A stretch of 41,735 nucleotides of DNA from UBA1756 sp045132235 (GTDB lineage Bacteria > Bacteroidota > Bacteroidia > Bacteroidales > WCHB1-69), in the NCBI GenBank assembly GCA_045132235.1, contig JBGURX010000053.1:1-41735 (forward strand), given 5' to 3'. How positions within the stretch are numbered: position 1 is the first letter of the stretch; each line of letters begins with the position of its first letter. Under the pieces are notes generated by a model that did no database searches, was not told the origin of the DNA, and worked only from the letters and a program-made list of their open reading frames with translations. The position numbers were made by a program, and so were the translations under genes. Shown one piece after another: positions 24,438 to 32,249 of this stretch.

Positions 24438-26719
24438 TGTTTTCGCACCCGAACTGGAAACAGGTGCTGCTGTATGGCCTGCTCTCCGTTGCGCTGGCGG
24501 CAGCGGGGGTGGCTGGACTTTGTCTGGTGGGAGGCAATGTGGAAGGGAAAAAATGGGAGGCGGCGATGGAAGACATCGAGCTGATTCCCGACCAGCATGT
24601 GGACCTCGCCACAACGCAGGCCAACCTCCAGAAAGACACCCTCTATGCGGATTTCCGCAGCCATTTCCGGTTTCATTACCAGACTATCGGTGAGGCGGCC
24701 TTCGACGACGGCAGCTGTCTGCTGCTCATCTCGGAGCCGCCTCCCTATTTCAATGCCGACACAATCGCGCAGATTTTCAGTCAGTTTACCCACTCTGTGG
24801 AAACGAAAAAACATCCTGTCGGCTACGACGGCAAAATCACCGACCTGCTGGTGGTGCTGGGCAATACCACCGAGCGCAATCGCACCCGACTGGTCAAAGA
24901 GCTCTCGCAGGCTGTGTATCTTTCTGATTATAAGCCGAATGTAACGCATTTGCCTGTAGAGCACGGACGGTCCTATTTTGTGGATGATACCATTGATTAC
25001 CAAATCACCCTTTATGAATTCAATGACTGGTTCATGGAGAAGGGAGAGGAATTTTTCACCCTTTCCGACACGGCCAACCGCGTGACTGTGAGCCAGATGT
25101 TTGAAGAACAGCTGACCGGCGTGTTCTTCAGCCGTGTGCCCGGCTTTGTGGCATGGGCCATCGCCAAAAACCGCGACCTTTCGGAGCAGCTGAACCATAT
25201 CCGGCAGTTCACCCTCGATGCCGATTTGGTGTTGGGCGCTCTGGCCGACTCGGCCACCCTTGTGGTCATCGGGCGCGAGCGTCAGGCTGCGCTTTACGAG
25301 CTGCCCCCGCTGAATGTGGAGTCCATCCTGCTGCTGGCTTCGGTCACTGAGAAAGAGCTTTCGCAAAGTTTGGATGTTAATGATTTTATGGCGGGGAAGA
25401 TGAAAAACGGCCACGACTGGTGTCCTACCTATTTAAGTAAAGAGTTGGAAAACACCGAGTTCGGTCATCTGCTCACCATCACCGACGTGCTGCTGAAAGA
25501 CTGGTCGGAGAACGGCACCATTCAGGAGGCCTACTACCGCTACCCGTCGCCGCCCCGTTTCCCTTTCGACCGTCCATTGTTCAAGAAGCTGGGACTGAGT
25601 GAGTTGGTGTACAACTGGAACACGTGGAACGCCATGTATGCCATTGACATGGATGAGGGTTTCACCATTTACACCCTCAACCGCACGGGCTCGTTGCCGG
25701 TTTCCTACTTCAATTCGCAGGAGAGAAGTGTTTCCATCGGCTATCGTTATGAAAATCAAGCCTATAACTATTTTGCCACTTTGGGAAACACCGATTTGGC
25801 GCGGGTGGTGCAATATACGGCTTTGTATCAGTTGTTTATGGATAATGGCATTTCCTATTCCGGAAATGTGGGAGAGGCATTTCCCAAAAACAAACCCTAT
25901 CTGCTTTATACGCCCACCCGCAACCTGATGGACTTCTTCAAAGGCCTTACCGATAAGCAGGCCGACTGGTTAGCCGATACTATTTCTGCCATCAATTATT
26001 CTTCTTATCAGAAAAAGCAGGTTACCAATGCTTTAGCGAAAAATGAGAAGAACTATCAGTTCAAATATTCCGACCAGCAGCGCACGGAAATTTACGACCG
26101 TGTGGCGAAGGACGAGCGCAACTCGCTGCGTGCGGAGATTGTGTCGGTGCGTGCCATGCTCTCTTCGCTCAGCGATGAGGATTATACGAAACTGGCTCGC
26201 TATCTGGCCTATCCCCGTGGCATGCGGCAGGGCGGCGCTGTCGGTTACCAGCTCGTGCAACGCGCCCAGAAGGTGAACCGTTTGGTGCGCCGCATCGGCA
26301 AGAACAACCTTCCGGTAGTGGGACTGGACCTCAGCAGCGTGCGGAATTACTATGTCGGCAGCTTGGCGAACGCCTCCGCGCGGTATCTGAAAACACCTTC
26401 TGTCATAGTGACTTACAACGATATGTTGACCACCGGCGGGCACAACCTCTCGTCGGGCATCACCCGCGTGAACTCGCTCACGGGCTACAAACGCGGTGGC
26501 GGTCGGGGCTACTACGCACCACCGCAGCAAACAACGCCCGCTGGCTCCAAACCCGCATCGCAGCCCTCCTCTGGCAGCAAGCCTGCAACATCTGGCAGCA
26601 AGTCCTCCGCTTCATCCACTACAAAAAAATCCACCACGACGTCCAAACCGCCGCAGCAGAACATCCGACCGCGCGGGGAGGTGATTTCCACCGCTGCCCG
26701 CAGCCAGCGAGGTTTTTAA
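24437..26719 (+). CDS. Large membrane-anchored protein of unknown function
   Basis: A 760-residue protein I do not recognise. A hydrophobic segment at about residues 10-32 (LLYGLLSVALAAAGVAGLCLVG) is an uncleaved signal anchor or signal peptide, putting the rest in the periplasm. Residues 40-690 are a mixed soluble region with many Tyr and Asp residues and no motif I can name. From about 690 the chain becomes low complexity, rich in Pro, Ser, Lys, Thr and Gly (PASQPSSGSKPATSGSKSS), ending in a basic tail. This looks like a flexible or wall-associated linker. Its ATG overlaps the pepE stop, so it is co-translated with pepE. The link between them is unclear. Confidence 0.75.
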   Translation: MFSHPNWKQVLLYGLLSVALAAAGVAGLCLVGGNVEGKKWEAAMEDIELIPDQHVDLATTQANLQKDTLYADFRSHFRFHYQTIGEAAFDDGSCLLLISEPPPYFNADTIAQIFSQFTHSVETKKHPVGYDGKITDLLVVLGNTTERNRTRLVKELSQAVYLSDYKPNVTHLPVEHGRSYFVDDTIDYQITLYEFNDWFMEKGEEFFTLSDTANRVTVSQMFEEQLTGVFFSRVPGFVAWAIAKNRDLSEQLNHIRQFTLDADLVLGALADSATLVVIGRERQAALYELPPLNVESILLLASVTEKELSQSLDVNDFMAGKMKNGHDWCPTYLSKELENTEFGHLLTITDVLLKDWSENGTIQEAYYRYPSPPRFPFDRPLFKKLGLSELVYNWNTWNAMYAIDMDEGFTIYTLNRTGSLPVSYFNSQERSVSIGYRYENQAYNYFATLGNTDLARVVQYTALYQLFMDNGISYSGNVGEAFPKNKPYLLYTPTRNLMDFFKGLTDKQADWLADTISAINYSSYQKKQVTNALAKNEKNYQFKYSDQQRTEIYDRVAKDERNSLRAEIVSVRAMLSSLSDEDYTKLARYLAYPRGMRQGGAVGYQLVQRAQKVNRLVRRIGKNNLPVVGLDLSSVRNYYVGSLANASARYLKTPSVIVTYNDMLTTGGHNLSSGITRVNSLTGYKRGGGRGYYAPPQQTTPAGSKPASQPSSGSKPATSGSKSSASSTTKKSTTTSKPPQQNIRPRGEVISTAARSQRGF

Positions 26720-26734
26720 TCGCGGCTGTCCCAT

Positions 26735-28930
26735 TTATTGTATTATCACCACCTTTTTGACAAGAAATGTGCCAACTTGAACAAGATAAATCCCAGATTT
26801 GGAAACTGCTATTGTCATATTGTCAGTGGCATTTTCTGTACGATGGATGATGCGTCCCATGGTATCAAACACTAATATGGTTTGACCTTCTCCCCCTTCC
26901 ACTATGATGTCGCCATTGTGTGCGTACATGTGGATGTTGGAGAATTCATTGTCGCCAATGCCGGGGGTGCCGCTGACAAAATAGCCTATGACAGTCATGC
27001 CTTCTGTGGCGGTCAGCACGTAAGGATTCTCTGTGCTGTTAGTGCTCCAGTGGTCAAAGTGGTAGCCATCGTTGGGAACAGCATACAGTACGGCATCGGG
27101 GTTGAGGCAGGTAGGGGCGTTCAGTACTTGCACGATGCCCATGTTTTCATCCTCCGATTGTGCAGAAAATTCAAAATCCTCCTCTGTAAAGTAGGCGATA
27201 ATGTCCATACTATTGGTCACGGTCAGCACATAAGGATTCTCAGTACTGCCAGTGCTCCAGTGATCAAAACGGTAGCATTCGTTGGCTATGGCATAAAGCA
27301 CTGCATTGGGACTGGTTTCTGTAGGGGTGGTGAGTATCTGTACTGTGCCTTTGTTTTCGTCCTCTGATTGGGCAGAAAAGTGGAACTCATCTTCTACAAA
27401 ATACGCAGTGATGACTGTACTATTGCTGGAAACTATAAGAGTATAGGGATTGTCGGTGCTGCCAGTGCTCCAGTGGTCAAAACGGTATCCATTGTTGGGT
27501 ATAGCATTAAGTACAGCAATGGGATTGGTGCAAGTGGGAGTGTTTTGTACTTGTACACTACCCATACTTTCATCTTCTGATTGTGCATAAAAATCAAGTT
27601 CCTCTTCTACGAAGTAGGCGATAATGGTCATTCCCTCAGTGATGGTGAGGGTGTAGGGATTCTCGGTGCTTCCAGTGCTCCAATGGTCGAAGCGGTAGCA
27701 TTCGTTAGCTGTGGCAGAAAGTACAGCATTGGGATTGTCAACTGTAGGATTTGTAAGTATTCTCACAGTGCCTTTGTTTACATCTTCTGATTGTACTGTA
27801 AATGGAATAGGGGCATTATTATGATCATAATGATAGGTAACACAGTATGTGTTGTTGGCAGGGTTGGGATCGATGCCATTGTATTCTGTGGTGCTTTGGT
27901 ATTCAATGTTCAGGCAAAGTGTGATGTCATTGGCGGGCCAACCAAATGCAGTAAGGATATCATTGTCGTCATGTAGGCTAAGAAGCCCGTGTTTCCATCT
28001 CCAACCAAGGTTCGGCCACATGTTTTCGGGTTCTTCGTTGATCTGAACATGATTATAATCAGGAAAATAATATGGAGTGGGGCCATCTATATAAATGCTT
28101 TTGGTGTAGTAACCCAAAGCAGAGTCAATGCCGACGTTGAATGCACCGCCATAGAAATAGATAGAATCGGTGTATTGGTCAACGGTGACAATGTTAACTG
28201 CATTCGGGTAGAGCTGCGTATCCATGGGGTCATACATTTCAGCGTAGAAATCGCTCTTCGGTTGATAGGTATGTCCGTCGTTGTAATAAACACTCAATAG
28301 GAATGGCTTATTGTAGTAAATCCCCTCACTTCCAAACTGAAAGTGATGATACCCATAGCTTTCATATCCACCGAATAAGGCAAAGTTTAGGGTTTCACAA
28401 GCATCATCCGTAAAACAGAGTGCTACAGCAGCAGTTTCTGCAGCGTAAACACTGATGGTGACATCACCTGTAGCGGGCATGGTGAAAGGCGTGGACAACT
28501 CGCAGGTGTTTATGCCAAGACCATCGTAGCCATCCGGAACAGTGTAGTTCTGTGAATATTGCAAAGTGCCGGGAACGATGTTCCCATTTTCTGCATCATA
28601 GGTGGTGCCGGTGTAAATACGGATTAAATAGGTTTCGTTATTGAAAGTGCCGCCGTTGTAACCACTTACATGATCGCTGGTGGTATGATAGAACCGCACG
28701 CTTTCAATTGTTGCCCCTGCTGGAATGCTACCTTCAGGGATGCGGAGGCAATATTCACTCCCAGCTGGCATCACAAAAGGTTGTCCATGGATTCCGTAGA
28801 AGCCATACCAGTCGCTGCGCTCGTTGTCGGGAAACTGAATTTGGGTGGTCGTGTTAATCTCCAGCCCTTGTGCAAATGACGTTAGAATCAATGTCATTGC
28901 CATCAAAAGAGTAAAAAATTTTCTCATCAT
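26735..28930 (-). CDS. Secreted protein with four InlB-type repeats and a T9SS type A sorting domain
   Basis: A 731-residue surface protein, start ATG 28930 or 28927 (MRKFFTLLMAMTLILTSFAQG, signal peptide). Residues of about 25-370 are a beta-rich N-terminal region. From about 372 to 651 are four tandem repeats of 70-71 residues, each with QSED, a G(T/S/I)V strand, a Y(R/H)FDHWST core and NPY-LT, ending in I-(A/G/T)YF. This is the divergent InlB B-repeat pattern. At the DNA level the repeats are similar, with a shared decamer recurring at 27041, 27251, 27464 and 27674. The last 75 residues (ILVFDTMGRIIHR, SGIYLVQVG, VKKVVIIQ end) are a type A sorting domain. Likely exported by T9SS; ligand unknown. 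Confidence 0.83.
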   Translation of the reverse strand: MMRKFFTLLMAMTLILTSFAQGLEINTTTQIQFPDNERSDWYGFYGIHGQPFVMPAGSEYCLRIPEGSIPAGATIESVRFYHTTSDHVSGYNGGTFNNETYLIRIYTGTTYDAENGNIVPGTLQYSQNYTVPDGYDGLGINTCELSTPFTMPATGDVTISVYAAETAAVALCFTDDACETLNFALFGGYESYGYHHFQFGSEGIYYNKPFLLSVYYNDGHTYQPKSDFYAEMYDPMDTQLYPNAVNIVTVDQYTDSIYFYGGAFNVGIDSALGYYTKSIYIDGPTPYYFPDYNHVQINEEPENMWPNLGWRWKHGLLSLHDDNDILTAFGWPANDITLCLNIEYQSTTEYNGIDPNPANNTYCVTYHYDHNNAPIPFTVQSEDVNKGTVRILTNPTVDNPNAVLSATANECYRFDHWSTGSTENPYTLTITEGMTIIAYFVEEELDFYAQSEDESMGSVQVQNTPTCTNPIAVLNAIPNNGYRFDHWSTGSTDNPYTLIVSSNSTVITAYFVEDEFHFSAQSEDENKGTVQILTTPTETSPNAVLYAIANECYRFDHWSTGSTENPYVLTVTNSMDIIAYFTEEDFEFSAQSEDENMGIVQVLNAPTCLNPDAVLYAVPNDGYHFDHWSTNSTENPYVLTATEGMTVIGYFVSGTPGIGDNEFSNIHMYAHNGDIIVEGGEGQTILVFDTMGRIIHRTENATDNMTIAVSKSGIYLVQVGTFLVKKVVIIQ
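26960..27805 (-). repeat. Four tandem coding repeats of about 210 bases
   Basis: The InlB-type repeats of the T9SS protein recur with periods of 210, 213 and 210 bases, judged from the decamer AGTGCTCCAG (one mismatch allowed in flanking bases). Similarity is high enough for slippage or recombination to change copy number. Confidence 0.8.
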
Positions 28931-29030
28931 TTTATTTGTTTTTTTTTGAATTTAGCTTATAATTTATCTTTTTCCTGATTGCCTCGAAATCTTGTATAAT
29001 CTATCAAACAAAATCAGGAGTGTGACGGAA

Positions 29031-29038
29031 CAAAAGTA
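29031..29038 (-). promoter_or_regulatory. Putative promoter -7 box of the InlB-repeat protein gene
   Basis: The minus strand reads TACTTTTG about 100 bases before the start at 28930. No -33 TTG at 19-21 bases. Confidence 0.5.
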
Positions 29039-29090
29039 CATATTTTTTTCTGATTTTTATGGTTTTATTGTAAATTTTTATTAAAAATGT

Positions 29091-29099
29091 GGGGGGGGG
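29091..29099. repeat. Homopolymer run of nine G
   Basis: G9 in an otherwise very AT-rich divergent intergenic region, 52 bases upstream of the minus-strand -7 box and 74 bases upstream of the plus-strand -33 element. Such tracts are prone to slippage. Confidence 0.9.
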
Positions 29100-29173
29100 T
29101 AATTTGTTGATATTCAATATGTTGTATAATTTAATAGTGCTTTTCATTGTCTGGTGCAAAGGTGCTGGTTTCG

Positions 29174-29203
29174 TTGCCATTTCATAAATTATGTGTACCT
29201 TTG
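29174..29203 (+). promoter_or_regulatory. Promoter of the TPR protein gene
   Basis: The -33 TTG (29174-29176) and -7 TACCTTTG (29196-29203) are separated by 19 bases, within the consensus range, with ATG 29222 18 bases further on. Confidence 0.72.
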
Positions 29204-29221
29204 CAGCCCAATTTGTTCATC

Positions 29222-30562
29222 ATGAAAAAACTCTCCATATTCTTGCTGCTATTGGCTGTCTGCTTGACGGTTTATCCCCAGAAAACCAAGAAAAACGCAG
29301 GCCCCACACCGTCCGAACGCATGGTGTCGGTGGAATTTGCCAATGCGCTGAGAGCTTATTATACAGGCAATTACGAAACTGCCGAGAAGGCATTCCACAG
29401 TGTTCTCTCCACCCAAGCCGATCATGCAGCCGCTTATTTCATGCTGGGACGGATGAAGGCTGATGCGGAGAGCTATTCCGATGCAGAATATTACCTGAAA
29501 CAGGCCAGCCAGTGCGACAAAAACAATGTGTGGTACTGGCATTCCCTCGCCCAAGTGCTGGACAGCCAGTCCAAATTTTCGGAGTCGTCGAAGGTGTGGA
29601 AGCAGGTGTGCAAGATGGAGCCTGCCAATGAAGAGTTTCTGCTCAGCTATGCCAATGCTTTGTGGAATCTGGGCAATGCCAAGGAGTTGTTCAAGGTGAT
29701 GGATCAGATTGAAAATCTGGTGGGCGTAACCGAACCCATCACCCAAGCCAAAGTGGAGATTTTTCTGTATAAGAATGATGTGAAGGGCGCGGTGGGCGTG
29801 TACGACAAGCTCATCAAGAAATATCCGAACAATGCCGATTACTATGTGGGTGCCGCCGACATTTATATGTCCAACAACATGTCCTCGCAGGCGATTCCCT
29901 ACTTGGAGAAGGCCGCGCAACTGGATGCCAACAACGGCAATGTGCAGCAGGTGCTGGCATTCTACTACATGCGTGTTGGCAACGAGCAGGCGGCTTTTGA
30001 ATCTGCCAAGGCTGCGATGCTGTCGCCGGATGTGGAGCTGGAAAAGAAGCTCTCCATCCTGCGGGTATATCTCGCCCCGCTTTCCACTTCCGACCCCACC
30101 GACGAGCAGTACCAGCTGGCCACGGCACTGCTTACCGCGAATCCCGATGCTGTGGAGGGCTGGGCTTCACGCGCCTCCATCCTGCTGCGCCAGAAAAAAT
30201 ATCAGGAGGCGGTGCCCGACTTCGAAATGGCTCTCAGCATCGACCCTTCGCAATATGCACTCTGGAAGGACTTTATGTACTGCCTCGCCCGCGCCAAAAA
30301 CTACACGCGGATCATTGAGTTGGAGAAAGATATTGTGGAGATTTTCCCCACCAACGGCATGATGAACTACACGTTGGGCAGCGCCTATATGAATACGGGG
30401 AAGCCGGAGAAGGCGGTTCCTTACTTCGAGAAGGCCTTGAAATACACCTACGACAAGGTGGAGCAGGGACACATCTATACCTCATTGGCCGATGCATACG
30501 AGGCGATGGGCAACAGCGAGAAGGCCGCCGAGTACCGCCAAAAGGCCGAGAAGAACAAGTAG
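29222..30562 (+). CDS. Periplasmic tetratricopeptide repeat protein
   Basis: A 446-residue protein. I start at ATG 29222 (MKKLSIFLLLLAVCLTVYPQ, a signal peptide) and not at the upstream codon 29147, because that part spans the promoter. The mature part is a series of about ten TPR units from residue 35 to the end (AYYTGNYETAEKAFHSVL, AAYFMLGRMKADAESYSDAEYYL, AVPYFEKALKYTYDKVEQG, YTSLADAYEAMGNSEKAAEY). TPR arrays are protein-binding scaffolds; no enzymatic domain is seen. There is no lipobox, so it is probably soluble in the periplasm. Its partner is unknown. It converges tightly with trmO, three bases between the stops. Confidence 0.85.
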   Translation: MKKLSIFLLLLAVCLTVYPQKTKKNAGPTPSERMVSVEFANALRAYYTGNYETAEKAFHSVLSTQADHAAAYFMLGRMKADAESYSDAEYYLKQASQCDKNNVWYWHSLAQVLDSQSKFSESSKVWKQVCKMEPANEEFLLSYANALWNLGNAKELFKVMDQIENLVGVTEPITQAKVEIFLYKNDVKGAVGVYDKLIKKYPNNADYYVGAADIYMSNNMSSQAIPYLEKAAQLDANNGNVQQVLAFYYMRVGNEQAAFESAKAAMLSPDVELEKKLSILRVYLAPLSTSDPTDEQYQLATALLTANPDAVEGWASRASILLRQKKYQEAVPDFEMALSIDPSQYALWKDFMYCLARAKNYTRIIELEKDIVEIFPTNGMMNYTLGSAYMNTGKPEKAVPYFEKALKYTYDKVEQGHIYTSLADAYEAMGNSEKAAEYRQKAEKNK

Positions 30563-30565
30563 TTT

Positions 30566-31246
30566 CTACCGCAGCGGCGTGATGCCCACTACGGTAAGGG
30601 TATCTTCATTGACTTTGAATTGGATGTCGAAAGCGCCGAACGGGAATCCGTAAACCCGCTCAGGATCATGGTGATACGCCGGTCTCGGGTCCTGTGCCAG
30701 CACCTCGCGAAGTCCGGGCAGCAGGTCAGCGGGTATCTTTTTTGCGATTTCATCAGGGATAACCACCTGCACCGCGACATGCCGGTGGGTGGCCACGAAG
30801 CCGTCGATGGCGTCGGGATGGCAGTCGGTGGTGGTGAGGTAGGGCTTGATGTCGTAGATAGGTGTGCCGTCCATGAGGTCGGCGCCCAGCACGTGCAGCA
30901 GCGGACGGCCGTGGGCATCGATCTCCACACGTTCCAATTTCACCGAGGAGAGTCCTAAAGCGTTGGGACGGAAGGTGGATCGGGTGGCGAACACGCCCAT
31001 CCGCTGGTTGCCTCCGAGGCGGGGCGGGCGCACTGTGGGGGTCCATGTCTCCCGCATCGTTTCCGAAAAGCCCCAGATGAGCCACAGGTGCGAAAACTCC
31101 TCCAGCCCGCGCACACTCTCGGCTACGGCATACGACTCGGTGAACACCACCGTGCTGCGCAGCGACGGCGCTAAACCGCTTTGCCGGGGAATGCCGAATT
31201 TGGTCGGGAAAGCGCTGTGAATATGGGCGATGGGAACAATCTCCAT
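30566..31246 (-). CDS. trmO: tRNA N6-threonylcarbamoyladenosine methyltransferase TrmO (TsaA/YaeB family)
   Basis: SAM-dependent enzyme that N6-methylates t6A at position 37 of certain tRNAs. The 226-residue protein has the family's motifs in order: KFGIPRQSGLAPSL (16-29), FSHLWLIWGFSE, GVFATRSTFRPNALGLSSV, DLMDGTPIYDIKPYL, and the C-terminal DPRPAYHHDPERVYGF segment. It starts one base after the stop of the YitT gene and is translationally coupled to it, although the two functions have no obvious link. Length is normal for the family. Confidence 0.93.
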   Translation of the reverse strand: MEIVPIAHIHSAFPTKFGIPRQSGLAPSLRSTVVFTESYAVAESVRGLEEFSHLWLIWGFSETMRETWTPTVRPPRLGGNQRMGVFATRSTFRPNALGLSSVKLERVEIDAHGRPLLHVLGADLMDGTPIYDIKPYLTTTDCHPDAIDGFVATHRHVAVQVVIPDEIAKKIPADLLPGLREVLAQDPRPAYHHDPERVYGFPFGAFDIQFKVNEDTLTVVGITPLR

Positions 31247-31247
31247 A

Positions 31248-32177
31248 CTATTCCGACGCTTTGTCCTTCAGCGATGAGAAGCCTTCGCCCAGCACCTCCG
31301 AAGCCTCCAAGATGGAAAGGAAGGCCTTCGGATCCACCTCATGTACATGGTGGATGAGGGAGGGGAGCTGCTTGCGGGAGACGTTGGTATAAATGATGTT
31401 CTTCTCCTCGTTGTAGTACATGCCCATGCCTCTCAAGTAGGTTCCGCCGCGCTGCAAATCGTTGAGGATAAACTGTTTGATGGGTTCCGGATTCTGGGAA
31501 ATGATGAAAACGGCCTTGCTGCTTCGTCCTCCAGAAATCACCATGTCGATCACCACGCCTTCCACATAAATCACCAGCCACGAGTAGAGCGGGATGGTCC
31601 AGTCGAAGTCGGGGATGCAGAGGGATAAGAGCACCACGGTGGAATCCACGGCGATGATGAGCTTGCCGATGGGGATGTGTTTCAGGTACTTGCCGAGAAT
31701 CATGGCGATGATGTCGGTGCCGCCGGAGGTGGCGCGTGACTTGAAGATCAGTCCCAGTCCGATACCGATGATGACGGCGCCGAAGAGGGTGAGGATGAAG
31801 GTGGCCGACGGGTCGCTCACCAGCGGCGTACCGTCGTGGATGAACTCAAGAAGCGAGATGCTGCCCGACAGTCCAAACACGCCGGCCACGGTCTTGAGGC
31901 CGAACTTGGGACCCAGCCACAGCGTGCCGATGAGCAGCAGCGGCAAGTCGAGGCACAAACCGGCCAGACCGATGGGGAAGCCGACGGTGTGGTGAAGCAC
32001 GATGGCGATACCATACACACCGCCCGGCACCAGCTTCAACGGGTCGATGAAAAACACATATCCGACAGCCATCACGAAGCAACCAGCCAGAATGAAGGCA
32101 TAGTCCTTGGCCAAGGTTTTGGCACTCTCTTTGGTGATTTTCTCGGGTTTGAATTTGGAAAAGAATTTGTTGGCCAT
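31248..32177 (-). CDS. YitT family membrane protein (DUF161/DUF2179)
   Basis: A 309-residue inner-membrane protein. About five or six hydrophobic helices lie between residues 25 and 215, including the conserved FIDPLKLVPGGVYGIAIVL and SRATSGGTDIIAMIL. From about 218 is a cytoplasmic DUF2179 domain (SKAVFIISQNPEPIKQFIL, GGTYLRGMGMYY, IYTNVSRKQLPSLI). The biochemical function of the family is not settled. It forms an operon with trmO. Start at ATG 32177; the upstream neighbour ends in a terminator, so a promoter should lie between 32178 and 32199, but I see no clear box there. Confidence 0.92.
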   Translation of the reverse strand: MANKFFSKFKPEKITKESAKTLAKDYAFILAGCFVMAVGYVFFIDPLKLVPGGVYGIAIVLHHTVGFPIGLAGLCLDLPLLLIGTLWLGPKFGLKTVAGVFGLSGSISLLEFIHDGTPLVSDPSATFILTLFGAVIIGIGLGLIFKSRATSGGTDIIAMILGKYLKHIPIGKLIIAVDSTVVLLSLCIPDFDWTIPLYSWLVIYVEGVVIDMVISGGRSSKAVFIISQNPEPIKQFILNDLQRGGTYLRGMGMYYNEEKNIIYTNVSRKQLPSLIHHVHEVDPKAFLSILEASEVLGEGFSSLKDKASE

Positions 32178-32198
32178 TTTTTTGATATTAGGGAATAA

Positions 32199-32227
32199 AA
32201 AAGAGGCATCTGTTCAACGCCTCTTTT
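32199..32227 (-). terminator. Rho-independent terminator of the OmpA/TPR lipoprotein gene
   Basis: The 9-base stem AAAAGAGGC/GCCTCTTTT (32199-32207 with 32219-32227) has an 11-base loop, with T-rich sequence on the minus strand after it. It lies 22 bases beyond the stop at 32250 and just upstream of the YitT start. Because the stem is A/T-flanked, it could also act on the plus strand. Confidence 0.8.
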
Positions 32228-32249
32228 TATGGATAGGGGAATGAATGTC

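Noticed and set aside
24197..25414. Open frame of 405 codons antisense to pepE and the 760-residue gene
   Set aside because: It spans two coupled real genes on the other strand and has no coherent domain.
26960..27805. Regularly spaced repeats considered as a CRISPR array
   Set aside because: The period is about 210 bases, the repeats are coding, and the sequence between them is also related; there are no cas genes.
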